From positions 186,001 through 250,000 of the forward strand of contig NZ_JAKSYJ010000119.1 of assembly GCF_022829365.1 (NCBI RefSeq): a stretch of DNA of 64,000 nt, given 5' to 3'. Below, piece after piece: positions 25,194 to 34,400 of the stretch. The stretch's first letter is position 1, and each line of letters starts with the position of its first letter. Position numbers and translations under genes: made by a program. The notes below the pieces were generated by a model. The model was not told the origin of the DNA. It saw only the letters and a program-made list of their open reading frames with translations, and did no database searches. The DNA is from Methylobacterium sp. J-077. Lineage in GTDB: Bacteria; Pseudomonadota; Alphaproteobacteria; Rhizobiales; Beijerinckiaceae.

Positions 25194-28100
25194 TCAGCCC
25201 GGTGGCGCGCCCGGAGCCTCGGCGCTGCTCTGGCGCTCGCCGCGTTCGGGCAAGGCGGTGTCGGGATAGCGCTTGCGGTACTCGGCCAGGAAGGCCGACA
25301 GGGTCTCGGCCTTGGTGGCCCGGGCCGCGATGGCGCGGAATTCCGGCGTCTTCGTCGGGTTGGCGCCGGTGAGCAGCGCGAAGGTGCGCGCGTCCGGGCT
25401 CTCGGCCATCGCCTCGGAGAACTTCGCCTTCAGCCGCTCCAGGCCGATCGCCTCGCCGGCGAGATCGTAGGCGATCGCGGCGCGGACCGCGTCGGCCCGG
25501 GCCTGCTCGTCCAGCGGCCGGCCGGCGCGCCACGCGTCGCCGAGCAGCGCCTCGTGCGATTCGCCGGCCTCCCGCCAGCGGCGGGCGCCCCAGAAGATGT
25601 CGGCCCGCAGGCGCTCGATATCCGGGCCACTCTCGCCCTCGATCGTCTCCAGGGCGAGGTCGGTGCGGGTGAGGTCCGAGAGGGCGCGGGCGCGGACCAG
25701 GCTGCGGGCGCGCTTCAGCTCGCCGGGCAGCTCGGGCAGGCTGGTCGCGTCGAGCACCTGCAGCGCCCGCATCGGCTTGTCGTCCATCAGACGAATCGTG
25801 GCGAGCCGGGCGGCGACCGCCGACCGGGCCGGGCCGGCGAGCCGGTTGTCGATCTGGTACTGGAGCAGGTCAGCGGCCGAATCCAAGAGGTCCAGCCCGA
25901 CCAGACGGTCGGCCAGCCGGCGCACCACCTCGTCGCCGCGCCGCCCGATCGGGGCCAGCTCGCGGAAATCGAAATAGAGCGCCACCGCGTCGACCCCGGA
26001 GAGTTGGTCGCCCTTGTCGGTGAGGTAGAGGTTCTCGAAGGCCGAGCGCACCTCGCGGGCGAGCGCCTGGGTGGCCGGGTCGTTCGGCGCGAAGGCGCTG
26101 GCCCGGCGGAGCGCCGTGAAGGCGTCGCGCCAGCGTCCGGCGCCGAGATAGAGCCGCGCCAATCCGGCCGAGATGCCGGTCTCGGTCGGGCCGCCGTGCC
26201 AGGTCAGCGCCAGCCGTTCCAGCCGGTCGATCGCGGCATCCGGTTCGAGCTTGCCGGAGGCGCGGGCGAGCAGCGTGCCGCGCAGCTGCGCCTCGGCCGC
26301 CACCGGACGCTGGCCGACCTGCTCGATGCGGGCATAGGCGTCGATGGCCGCGTCGGACTGGCCGGTTGCCTCGGACACGCGGGCGCGGACCAGGGCGAGC
26401 CGGTCGCGGATCCAGGGCGGCAGGTTGGGCGCGTCCTCCGCCCGGGCGGCGGCGGTCTCGGCATCGCCGTTCTCGATCGCCGATTCCGCGGCCCGGGCGC
26501 GGATCTGCTCGGCGAGGTCCGAGGGATAGCTATCGGCGAGCGGCAGCGTTTTGAGGAAGCCGGTCTCGGCCGTCTTCCAGTCGCCGAGGCCCGCCGAGGC
26601 CATCGCCCGCCACAGGGCGGCCTCCGGGTCGCTGGCGAGTTGCGACCCCGACAGGGCCTTCAGGGCCTCGGCGTTACGGCCGCTGCGCACCAGCGCCAGA
26701 CCACGTAGGACGGCGACGTCGCGCTGGGTCGCCAGAAGCGGATCCTCGGCGGCGGCTGCCTCCAGGGCCGCGAGCCCTTCGAGATCGAAGCCGTTGGCGA
26801 TGTTGGCACGGGCGTGAGCCAGGCGCGCCGGGCCGCGCTCGGCCGGCGGCACCGTCGCGGCGGCGTTGGCGAGCGCCCGCAGGGTCTCACGCACGTTCCC
26901 GGCCCGCGCCTGATCCCAGGCCGAGCGCGACACCGCCAGCGTTCCGGCCTCGGCCAGGGCGGGATCGGTCTTGCGGACGGCCGTGGAGGCGGCGAGGCCG
27001 CCCTCCCGGCCGATCGTCACCCCGTCGATCTGGGGCCGCACCGCGAGGTCGTCGGCACCGGCCAGCACCGCGACGCCGTGCCGGCTCGGCAGGATCTCGA
27101 AATCGACGAAGCGGCGGCTCTTCGGGTTACCGATGGTGCGCTGTGCCGCCGAGGTGACCACGGCGATGCGTTCGCCGTCACGGTCGAGCCAAGTGGCCGA
27201 TCCGGCCTTGGGCAGCGCCAGCGCGACGGTGATCCGGCCCGACGGGTCAGGCTTGCGGACCGGGTCGAGGCTGTCGCTCGGGCTGAGCGCGTCGCCCGCC
27301 GAAAGCTCCCAGGCCAATCCGGTCCCGGTGGTGACGGCGGCCAGATCGACCAGCCGGCCCGGGGGCACCGTGAAGCGCAGGACCGTGACCGCGCCGGTCC
27401 GCGTCGGCGCTCCGACCGGTGCGAGGCCCTGGCCGCTCGCCGGCACGGCCACGGGCTCGGCGGTCTCGAACACCAGCGTGGCGACGCCGCCGCGCTCGAA
27501 CAGGGCCGCGGGCGGCAGGGTCTGGAACGGGAAGATCAGCCCGACGCCCGCCTGACGCTTCGGCGGGGCCTCGGGGGCCGTGTCCGGGACGGCCAAGACC
27601 TCGGCCTTCCGGGCAGGAGCCGGGCTCGGCGCAGCCGGCTTGGCGGCGCTCGGCTCAGCCGGGCCGGGCACCTCGGCGGCCTTGGACTTGGCGGCTTCGC
27701 GCGGCGCCTTGCTCACGGCGTCGATCGTGTAGGCCCCGTCCTCGTGCTCGGTAGTGAGGGTGAACCCCTCCGCGGGGGTCACCAGGATGCTGGCCGAGCC
27801 CTCGTCGGACTCGGTGGCGAGCTTGGCGATGCCGGGCCGCGGGCGGCCGCGGGCGTCGTTCGAATCGATGGTCCAGGCGCCGGCGACCCGCAGGCGCGTC
27901 GTCGCCCCCTCGGCGGTCACGGTCGCCACCGCCTCGTCGGGCAGGCGCAGGGACAGGCGCGTCAGGGTCGGGAGCTGGGCGAGTTCAAGGCTGAGAGGCT
28001 TGCGCACGGGCGGCGGCGTGCGCGCCCGCAACGCCTCCTCGGCGACCCGAGCCCGGCGGGCGAGCTCGGCCACCACCTCGGGGGGCAGCGGCGGCGGCAG

Positions 28101-28523
28101 GCCCGACCAGCCCTCCGGCAGGAGGTCGACGAACACGCGCTCGCCGGCCGACTGGACGTTGGCCCGGAACGGCCGCTGCAGGGCGACCCGCAGGCCCGAG
28201 CCGTCGGGATCGCGCCGGACCGTGGAGACGAAGGCCGGCATCTCTTCGGCGAGACGCTCGGGACCGGGAGCGACGCGCTCGCCGTAGCCGAGAAGCAGGA
28301 TGCCCCCGGCGAGCTTCGCCTTGACGGTGACCGGCTTGTCGAAGGTGAGCACGATCCGGCCATAGCCGCCGGGGCCGCTGCCGGATTCGCTGCCCTTGGC
28401 GCCGAGCAGGCGGGTGGCGAGCGCCGGGTCGATCGCCGCCAGAAGGGCGAGCGCGGGCAGCGACACGCGCAGCAGCGCGCCGCCGTATCGGCCGATCCGG
28501 GATCGCCTGTCCTCGGAGCCCAT
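25194..28523 (-). CDS. Very large TPR-repeat secreted/anchored protein
   Basis: A 1109-residue protein. A signal peptide or anchor (~residues 13-36), an N-terminal beta-rich AMIN-like part (GRIVLTFDKPVTVKAKL), an Ala/Pro linker (~270-330), a second beta-rich part, then a long helical C-terminal half with TPR-like repeats (~540-1050; GDWKTAETGFLKTLPLAD, GRWRDAFTALRRASAFAPND). The start at 28523 has GGCGAGG upstream. No enzyme motif is seen. A candidate CtrA box 86 bases upstream and the flagellar/pilus surroundings hint at a role in motility or envelope assembly; this is inference. Confidence 0.8.
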   Translation of the reverse strand: MGSEDRRSRIGRYGGALLRVSLPALALLAAIDPALATRLLGAKGSESGSGPGGYGRIVLTFDKPVTVKAKLAGGILLLGYGERVAPGPERLAEEMPAFVSTVRRDPDGSGLRVALQRPFRANVQSAGERVFVDLLPEGWSGLPPPLPPEVVAELARRARVAEEALRARTPPPVRKPLSLELAQLPTLTRLSLRLPDEAVATVTAEGATTRLRVAGAWTIDSNDARGRPRPGIAKLATESDEGSASILVTPAEGFTLTTEHEDGAYTIDAVSKAPREAAKSKAAEVPGPAEPSAAKPAAPSPAPARKAEVLAVPDTAPEAPPKRQAGVGLIFPFQTLPPAALFERGGVATLVFETAEPVAVPASGQGLAPVGAPTRTGAVTVLRFTVPPGRLVDLAAVTTGTGLAWELSAGDALSPSDSLDPVRKPDPSGRITVALALPKAGSATWLDRDGERIAVVTSAAQRTIGNPKSRRFVDFEILPSRHGVAVLAGADDLAVRPQIDGVTIGREGGLAASTAVRKTDPALAEAGTLAVSRSAWDQARAGNVRETLRALANAAATVPPAERGPARLAHARANIANGFDLEGLAALEAAAAEDPLLATQRDVAVLRGLALVRSGRNAEALKALSGSQLASDPEAALWRAMASAGLGDWKTAETGFLKTLPLADSYPSDLAEQIRARAAESAIENGDAETAAARAEDAPNLPPWIRDRLALVRARVSEATGQSDAAIDAYARIEQVGQRPVAAEAQLRGTLLARASGKLEPDAAIDRLERLALTWHGGPTETGISAGLARLYLGAGRWRDAFTALRRASAFAPNDPATQALAREVRSAFENLYLTDKGDQLSGVDAVALYFDFRELAPIGRRGDEVVRRLADRLVGLDLLDSAADLLQYQIDNRLAGPARSAVAARLATIRLMDDKPMRALQVLDATSLPELPGELKRARSLVRARALSDLTRTDLALETIEGESGPDIERLRADIFWGARRWREAGESHEALLGDAWRAGRPLDEQARADAVRAAIAYDLAGEAIGLERLKAKFSEAMAESPDARTFALLTGANPTKTPEFRAIAARATKAETLSAFLAEYRKRYPDTALPERGERQSSAEAPGAPPG

Positions 28524-28608
28524 CGCCTCGCCGATCCGATCCCGGCGCGCGGCCCCTCCGGGCCACGGCGCCCAGCGCCACACTGGGATCCACTCTGCGG
28601 CACCGCGG

Positions 28609-28623
28609 CTAACGCTGGCTTAA
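28609..28623 (-). promoter_or_regulatory. Candidate CtrA box upstream of the giant TPR gene
   Basis: On the minus strand the site reads TTAAGCCAGCGTTAG, one mismatch from TTAA-N7-TTAA. It lies 86 bases upstream of the TPR gene start and 39 bases past the stop of the IalB-like gene. Confidence 0.5.
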
Positions 28624-28662
28624 CCGTAACCCGGGAATTGGCCGGATCCGGTCCGATCGGCC

Positions 28663-29337
28663 TCAGCCGCTCAGGGCGACGGCGCGGTCCAGGGCCTGCG
28701 GAAACCCTTGGAGGGGGACCGTGATGGTGGCCGGCTCGGTGCCGGTCGACTTCTGGCCGGTCACGAACAGCTGCTTGGCAGTGCGCATGCCGTCGAGCGC
28801 CAGGGTCGGGAAGCTGATCGGCACGAGGCAGCCGTCGCTGACGCACAGACTGTAGGGGGCACCCTTGCCGAGGGTCTGCTCGTCGAGCTTGAAGGTCACG
28901 CCGGCCTCGATCGAGAGGCCGAAGGGCATCAGCACGATGCCTTCCGACCGCCCGTCGTTCGGAACCTGGAGTTCCACGCCGAACTTGCGCCGGCCGGTCT
29001 GCGAATCACCCTGGGACTGGGCGATGATGCAGGTGATCTTCTCGCCCGGGCGCGTGCAGGTCATGGTCCAGTCGCCGTAGCTCTCACTGAGCGTGCTGGC
29101 GCCGGTGGGCCAAGTTGCGTGCGGTGCCGCAGGCGTAGCAGCAGGCGCGGCGGCAGGCTTGGCCGCGGGCTTGGGAGCGGGCGGCTTCGGCTTGGGTTTC
29201 GGCTTGGCCTTGGCCGGCGCATCGGCGGCGGCCGGTGCCTCGGGCTCGGCTTCTTGAGCACGCGGCGACGCGAACGGAACGGCAAGCAGCAGCGTCGCGA
29301 TCAGACTGAAGCGAACGACCGCTCGAAACGTCGACAT
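28663..29337 (-). CDS. IalB-family (invasion-associated locus B) periplasmic protein
   Basis: A 224-residue secreted protein. Signal peptide (~residues 1-27, ending PRAQ), then a ~50-residue linker very rich in Lys, Pro and Ala, then the IalB domain opening with YGDWTMTCTR and carrying paired Cys (CTRPGEKITC, LCVSDGCLVP). I start at ATG 29337 (MSTFRAVV), which gives a proper signal peptide; 11 more codons upstream are possible. Function of this family outside Bartonella is not settled. The linker may reach through peptidoglycan (inference). Confidence 0.85.
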   Translation of the reverse strand: MSTFRAVVRFSLIATLLLAVPFASPRAQEAEPEAPAAADAPAKAKPKPKPKPPAPKPAAKPAAAPAATPAAPHATWPTGASTLSESYGDWTMTCTRPGEKITCIIAQSQGDSQTGRRKFGVELQVPNDGRSEGIVLMPFGLSIEAGVTFKLDEQTLGKGAPYSLCVSDGCLVPISFPTLALDGMRTAKQLFVTGQKSTGTEPATITVPLQGFPQALDRAVALSG

Positions 29338-29438
29338 GGAATCACGATCCCCCGGGGCCATTGACGGCAAAGCCGCCTAACGTCCCGGGCGGGGCGAGGC
29401 AATCACCGGGCGACGCGGATCCACGCCGTCGGCAAGCC

Positions 29439-29615
29439 TCAGAACGGGTTCGGTCCGCCGGCGGCCTCGGCGAGGGCGCAGCGGCGCGCGAACGCGGCCT
29501 CGGCCCCGATGCGGATGGCGCGGGCCAAGGTGAAGACCAGGGTCAGGATGCCGGGATCACGATCGGCGGTCTCGGCGACCGGGCCGGGGATGCGGGTGGC
29601 GATGAAAGCGAGCAT
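29439..29615 (-). CDS. Small protein of unknown function
   Basis: A possible 58-residue protein (starts MLAFIATRIPGPVAE, ends GGPNPF) with a hydrophobic/basic middle (ILTLVFTLARAIRIGAEAAF). The ATG at 29615 has GGAG 9 bases upstream. I do not recognise a family. It is supported only by the ribosome site and composition, so it is uncertain. Confidence 0.4.
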   Translation of the reverse strand: MLAFIATRIPGPVAETADRDPGILTLVFTLARAIRIGAEAAFARRCALAEAAGGPNPF

Positions 29616-29999
29616 GACGACTCCGACGTTCAAGATTTCGGACGTTTCCTGGGCCCAAATTGGAGAGCTGCCTCTGCGGGACCTTTGCTGCAGCGCAATA
29701 TAAGCCATGCGATGATTGCTCACCACTCGTTCCTGCGCGCAGGGCGCATGCGCTGCAATCATGCTGCCGTCGGTTGGTTCTCAACGGCGCCTTAACCGTG
29801 CATGGTGCAGCGCAGTTGACCGCCGGGGGACGAGCCGCCATTGAGCGGCCTTCTGACGACGGGATTCGACGAACGCGCCGGCTTGGGCCGTGCGGCACGT
29901 GTCTGTCGCCCCAGTGTCACACGCGCGCCATAACCCGCCCGCGAGCCTCTAGAGAGCGGACCTCAGGCGTCCGTCAGCCTCAAGACAAGGACCTTCCGC
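29616..29999. other. Intergenic, divergent promoter region
   Basis: These 384 bases lie between the small minus-strand frame and hss. The part 29680-29830 is AT-richer and holds several TGC/GCA motifs (TTGCTGCAGCGCAA near 29687; GTGCAGCGCAG near 29806). No gene is seen. Confidence 0.4.
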
Positions 30000-31445
30000 A
30001 TGACCGAACAGCCGTCCCGTCACCCGATCCATGGCCGCATCAGCGGTCCCATCGTGATGATCGGCTTCGGCTCGATCGGCCGCGGCACCCTGCCGCTCAT
30101 CGAACGGCACTTCGAGTACGACCGCGCCCGCTTCACCGTGATCGACCCGGTCGACACCCACCGGGCGCTCGCCGAGAAGCACGGCCTGCGCTTCGAGACG
30201 GTGGCGCTGACCCCTGAGAACCTGCGCGACGTGCTCACGCCGCTGCTCACCGAGGGCGGCGGCCAGGGCTTCTGCGTGAACCTGTCGGTCGACACCTCGT
30301 CGCGGGCGATCATGGAGCTGTGCCGCGAGCTCGGCGCCCTCTACATCGACACCGTGGCCGAGCCCTGGCCGGGCTTCTACTTCGACAAGAGCCGCGGCCA
30401 GGGCGACCGCACCAACTACGCCCTGCGCCAGGACATCCTCGACGCCCGCGCCCAGAAGCCGGGCGGCACCACGGCGGTCTCCTGCTGCGGCGCCAATCCC
30501 GGCATGGTCTCGTGGTTCGTCAAGCAGGCGCTCCTGAACATCGCCAAGGATACCGGCGTCACCACGCCCGAGCCGAAGTCCCGCGCGGACTGGGCCGCCC
30601 TGATGAAGACCCTGGGCGTGAAGGGCGTGCACATCGCCGAGCGCGACACCCAGCGCGCCAAGAATCCCAAGCCCCGGGGCGTGTTCGTCAACACCTGGTC
30701 GGTGGAGGGCTTCGTTTCCGAGGGCAACCAGCCGGCCGAGCTCGGCTGGGGCACGCACGAGACCTGGAAGCCCGCCAATGCCCGCGAGCAGGAGAAAGGC
30801 TCGCGCTGCGCGATCTACCTGCTCCAGCCCGGCGCCGACACCCGCGTGCGCAGCTGGGTGCCCACCGCCGGCGCGCAGTTCGGTTTCCTGGTGACCCACA
30901 ACGAGGCGATCTCGATCGCCGACTACTACACGGTGCGCGAGGGCGATCAGGCCGTCTTCCGCCCGACCTGCCACTACGCCTACCACCCGGCCGACGACGC
31001 CGTGCTCTCGCTCCACGAGATGTTCGGCAACGCCGCCAAGGTGCAGGAGCAGCACCACATCCTCGACGAGACCGAGATCGTCGACGGCATCGACGAGCTC
31101 GGCGTGCTGGTCTACGGCCACGCCAAGAACGCCTACTGGTACGGCTCGCAGCTCTCCATCGAGGAGACGCGGCGGATCGCCCCCTACCAGAACGCGACCG
31201 GCCTGCAGGTGACCTCGGCGGTGCTCGCCGGCATGGTCTGGGCGCTGGAGAACCCGGAGGCCGGCATCGTCGAGGCCGACGAGATGGATTTCCGCCGTTG
31301 CCTGGAGGTCCAGACCCCGTATCTCGGCCCGGTCGTTGGCGTCTACACCGACTGGACCCCGCTCACCGACCGTCCGGGCCTGTTCCCGGAGGATATCGAC
31401 ACCAGCGATCCCTGGCAGTTCCGCAACGTGCTGGTGCACGGCTGA
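30000..31445 (+). CDS. hss: Homospermidine synthase
   Basis: A 481-residue NAD-dependent enzyme that makes homospermidine from two putrescines or from spermidine plus putrescine. The Rossmann start VMIGFGSIGRGTLPL, the YIDTVAEPWPGFYFDK segment, SCCGANPGMVSWFVKQAL and THNEAISIADYYTV are characteristic of alphaproteobacterial Hss, and length matches. It is monocistronic and faces the convergent outer-membrane protein gene across a terminator-like hairpin. Confidence 0.95.
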   Translation: MTEQPSRHPIHGRISGPIVMIGFGSIGRGTLPLIERHFEYDRARFTVIDPVDTHRALAEKHGLRFETVALTPENLRDVLTPLLTEGGGQGFCVNLSVDTSSRAIMELCRELGALYIDTVAEPWPGFYFDKSRGQGDRTNYALRQDILDARAQKPGGTTAVSCCGANPGMVSWFVKQALLNIAKDTGVTTPEPKSRADWAALMKTLGVKGVHIAERDTQRAKNPKPRGVFVNTWSVEGFVSEGNQPAELGWGTHETWKPANAREQEKGSRCAIYLLQPGADTRVRSWVPTAGAQFGFLVTHNEAISIADYYTVREGDQAVFRPTCHYAYHPADDAVLSLHEMFGNAAKVQEQHHILDETEIVDGIDELGVLVYGHAKNAYWYGSQLSIEETRRIAPYQNATGLQVTSAVLAGMVWALENPEAGIVEADEMDFRRCLEVQTPYLGPVVGVYTDWTPLTDRPGLFPEDIDTSDPWQFRNVLVHG

Positions 31446-31454
31446 GGTCCCGAG

Positions 31455-31484
31455 CCGCCTCCCCCGTCAAAAAGGGGGGGGCGG
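31455..31484. terminator. Hairpin between hss and the outer-membrane protein gene
   Basis: CCGCCTCCCCC pairs with a run of eight G followed by CGG, around a loop GTCAAAAA. It lies between convergent stops (31445 and 31495) and can serve both directions. Confidence 0.55.
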
Positions 31485-31494
31485 TCCCGATCGG

Positions 31495-32382
31495 CTACTC
31501 GGCCTGCCTGCGCGTCACCAGGGTTCGGTTCGGCTCGACCTCGTTCGTATCCTGCTGGTAGAGCGGCACGATCACCCGCAGCCAGCCGCGGGTCTCACGA
31601 CCGCGGTAATTGCGCTGGACCACGTCCCGCGTCAGGTAGGCCTGCAGGTTCACCGGCCCGAAATTGTACCCGACCAGGCCGCCCACCGCGATCTGCCCCT
31701 GGGGGCGGTAGCTGGACACGCCGGTCGGCAGGTCGCTCGACCCGAACGCGACGGCGCCGACCTGCCACTTGCCGAACTTCTTCGCCGCCGTCAGATCGAG
31801 ATTCAGGTAGTCCGGGTAGAGGGTACCGAAGGGCGAGCGCGTCTCGAGGAAGATCCCGTGGAGCAGGTTCGCCGTCAGGTTCCAATCCCGGCCGGTGTAG
31901 CTGAGCGCGAACCGGTGGGTCAGCGACGCGGATTGGGTCAGGAATCGCGTCTCGATCGGCAGGTAGCCGCCGAAGAAGTAGCTGATGCCGACATCGTGGC
32001 CGAGATCCCAGGCGAGCTGGGCGGCGAGAAGCGGCTGGCCGATGCCGCTCTGATAGGGTGCGCCCTGGAGGGTCGCGGCCACGACCGGCTGGGTGACGAA
32101 GAATTGCAGGCGCCCGCCCGCGATGTCCCAGGGCGTCGCCCACGCGAAGGTCGGCAGGTTGACGTTCGTCGCGGTGTCGCCCGGCCGCGCGCTGCGCATG
32201 CCGAAGCTCGACAGGTTCACGAAGTACAATCCGACGGGGAGTTGCGCGCCCACTGGCAGGCCGATGGTCTGGCCCGGCTGGGCCGCCGAAGCAGCGTAAG
32301 CAGACGTTGTAAGGCCCGCACCGTATAGGACCAGTGCGGCCGACGCGATCCCGCGTAATCCCAGACCAAATCCGGTCATCAC
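31495..32382 (-). CDS. Outer-membrane protein of the SphA/MetA (phenol degradation-like) family
   Basis: A 295-residue protein with a signal peptide (~residues 1-30, ending AYAASAA) and a beta-barrel-like remainder. Segments such as YFVNLSSFGMRSARPGD, GISYFFGGYLPIETR and GWLRVIVPLYQQ resemble the transporter family often found with aromatic-degradation genes. No degradation enzymes are adjacent, so substrate is open. A second ATG lies at 32379. Confidence 0.75.
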   Translation of the reverse strand: MMTGFGLGLRGIASAALVLYGAGLTTSAYAASAAQPGQTIGLPVGAQLPVGLYFVNLSSFGMRSARPGDTATNVNLPTFAWATPWDIAGGRLQFFVTQPVVAATLQGAPYQSGIGQPLLAAQLAWDLGHDVGISYFFGGYLPIETRFLTQSASLTHRFALSYTGRDWNLTANLLHGIFLETRSPFGTLYPDYLNLDLTAAKKFGKWQVGAVAFGSSDLPTGVSSYRPQGQIAVGGLVGYNFGPVNLQAYLTRDVVQRNYRGRETRGWLRVIVPLYQQDTNEVEPNRTLVTRRQAE

Positions 32383-32530
32383 AACCCCGATCCAGAGCCC
32401 CGGGATCCGGGGCTGATCAGGGTTGGACGCTCGGTCGCGCCGGGCTCATCCCGGCTTTACGGCCAAGCTGTGCGGAACGACACGCGCTCGACAGGCATGG
32501 ACGCGCGGCCGGGACTAATCCGGTCGCGCC

Positions 32531-34192
32531 TCAACTGCGCGGCGTCGGCAGGTCCCGGCCGGCCGGGTTCCAGGCGAGGAGTCGCGCCTCGACCAAATCG
32601 ACCTCGCGGACGAGCTGGCGCAGGACGACGTCGTCGATGGCCCGCGACCGGCGCAGGCGATAAAGCGCCTGGCGCTCGGCCTCGAGCCCGGCGAGCCGCA
32701 GGCGCTTCTCGGCCACCGCAAGCTGCCGGGCGCGGCCGCCACCCTCCCGGGGGGCACCCGTCGGCGCCTCCAGGCCCTCGTAGCGGTCCATCGCCCGGGC
32801 GCCGGCCTCGACCGCGACGGAGGCGTCTTCCTGCGCTTCGACCAGGCGGTGCTGCAGCGCCTCGATAGCCGTCACGGCGTCGTGGCGCGCGGCGGCGCGG
32901 GCCGAATCCTCCTCGGCATCGTGGCTGGAATCAGCCGGCAGGCGCAGGCCCCGCAGCAGCAGCGGCAGGACCGTGCTGGCCAGCAGCAACGAAGTGAGGA
33001 TCACCCCCATCGCCAGCAGGATCGCGAGATCCCGGGCCGGGAACGGCGTGCCGTCCTTCAGGGCGAGCGGCAGGGTCAGGATGCCGGCCAGGGTAATCGC
33101 CCCCTTCACGCCCGCAAGTGTCGTGGCCGCCACGAGCCGCCAGGTCAGGCCCTCGCGCCGCTCGCCCCGGCGATGCGCCTTCACCAGGACGAAGTGGAGC
33201 GAGACCCAGACCCAGGCGAAGCGGATCGCCATCAGGCCGGCCGTGATCGCCAGCACCCAGGCCACCAGCCAGCCCGCGCCCTGCACGTCGGCCTGCGTGA
33301 CCGCGTGGCCCAGGACCTCGGGCAGTTGCTCGCCGAGCAGCACGAAGATCGAGCCGTTGGCGGCGAGCGCCACGGTGTCCCAAACGGCGGTGCGCCGGAC
33401 CCGGGTGGTGCCGAGGCTGCGCCCCTGGATCTCCACGTAGGTCATGGCGATGCCGGCCGCGACCGCGGCCAGGATGCCGGAGGCGTGGACGTGCTCGGCG
33501 GCGAGATAGGCCCCGAACGGCGTCAGCAGGCTGAACAGGATCTGCAGGCCCGGATCCTCGCCGGTGCGCCGTCGCAGGAGATCCTGCGCGCCCATCAGCA
33601 GGAAGGTCGTGGCGGCGCCGATGCCGAGGCCGCCGAGCGCCAGCCAGACGAAGGTGGTTGCGGCTTCCGGCAGCGAGAAGGTGCCGGTGAGCGCCGCCGC
33701 GATGGCGAAGCGCAGGCAGACGAGGCCGGTGGCGTCGTTGAGCAGCGCTTCGCCTTCGAGAATGTGCATGAGCCGCCGCGGCACCGGAGCCTGGGCGGCG
33801 ACCGACGAGACCGCGATCGGATCGGTTGGCGACAGGACCGCCGCCAGCGCGAAGGCGACCGCCAGCGGAATGCCCGGGATCATCGCGTGGATCAGCATGC
33901 CGATCCCCAGCACCGTCAGCGCCACCAGCCCCAGCGCGAGCGCCAGGATGGTCCGTCCGTTGCGGAACAGGTCGCGTTTCGGGATCCGCCAGCCGTCGAG
34001 GAACAGGAGCGGCGGCAGGAACACCAGGAAGAAGATCTCGGGATCGAGGGCGGTGCTCGGAAGCGGTCCCAGCGCCAGGGCCACGCCGATCGCGATCTGG
34101 ATCAAGGGGAGCGGCAGCGGCACCAGCCGGCCCAGCGCGCCGCTCACCAGGACGGACAGCAACAGGGCCAGGACGACGGTGACGCTTTCCAT
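32531..34192 (-). CDS. CPA1-family Na+/H+ antiporter
   Basis: A 553-residue cation/proton antiporter with about 12 membrane helices in the first 410 residues. FLPPLLFLDGW, SPTDPIAVSSV and GEALLNDATGLV are the ion-binding signature motifs of CPA1/NhaP-type carriers, and WRLVAATTLAGVKGAITLAG is the conserved late helix. The last ~140 residues are a cytoplasmic tail with two helical stretches (~430-540). It would take part in pH and sodium homeostasis. It stands alone and diverges from the chemoreceptor gene. Confidence 0.92.
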   Translation of the reverse strand: MESVTVVLALLLSVLVSGALGRLVPLPLPLIQIAIGVALALGPLPSTALDPEIFFLVFLPPLLFLDGWRIPKRDLFRNGRTILALALGLVALTVLGIGMLIHAMIPGIPLAVAFALAAVLSPTDPIAVSSVAAQAPVPRRLMHILEGEALLNDATGLVCLRFAIAAALTGTFSLPEAATTFVWLALGGLGIGAATTFLLMGAQDLLRRRTGEDPGLQILFSLLTPFGAYLAAEHVHASGILAAVAAGIAMTYVEIQGRSLGTTRVRRTAVWDTVALAANGSIFVLLGEQLPEVLGHAVTQADVQGAGWLVAWVLAITAGLMAIRFAWVWVSLHFVLVKAHRRGERREGLTWRLVAATTLAGVKGAITLAGILTLPLALKDGTPFPARDLAILLAMGVILTSLLLASTVLPLLLRGLRLPADSSHDAEEDSARAAARHDAVTAIEALQHRLVEAQEDASVAVEAGARAMDRYEGLEAPTGAPREGGGRARQLAVAEKRLRLAGLEAERQALYRLRRSRAIDDVVLRQLVREVDLVEARLLAWNPAGRDLPTPRS

Positions 34193-34400
34193 GCGTGTCT
34201 TTCAAGCGGTGGCAGGCTTCCCCCCGAGGGGCGTCGGCCGGGTGCTGCGCGGGTGGACGGGATCGGGTCTTGTAGCATCAGCCGGGCGGCGCGACGGCGC
34301 GAACCGCGCGGTCGATCGATCCAAACGATACTGATCGATTAATCGGAATTTTTAGAAATCATTATATAGCATTCGAAAAGCGCAGAGGGCGCTGATTCGG

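Noticed and set aside
26814..28724. A 636-codon plus-strand frame opposite the giant TPR gene
   Set aside because: Arg/Gly/Ala-rich shadow with no domain; the minus-strand gene has a signal peptide, ribosome site and TPR repeats.
29820..29999. A riboswitch-like leader upstream of hss
   Set aside because: I could not identify a conserved aptamer motif; the hairpins seen are ordinary for such GC-rich DNA.
34337..34351. TTAATCGGAATTTTT before the chemoreceptor as a CtrA box
   Set aside because: Two mismatches in the second half, in a locally AT-rich stretch where chance matches are likely.
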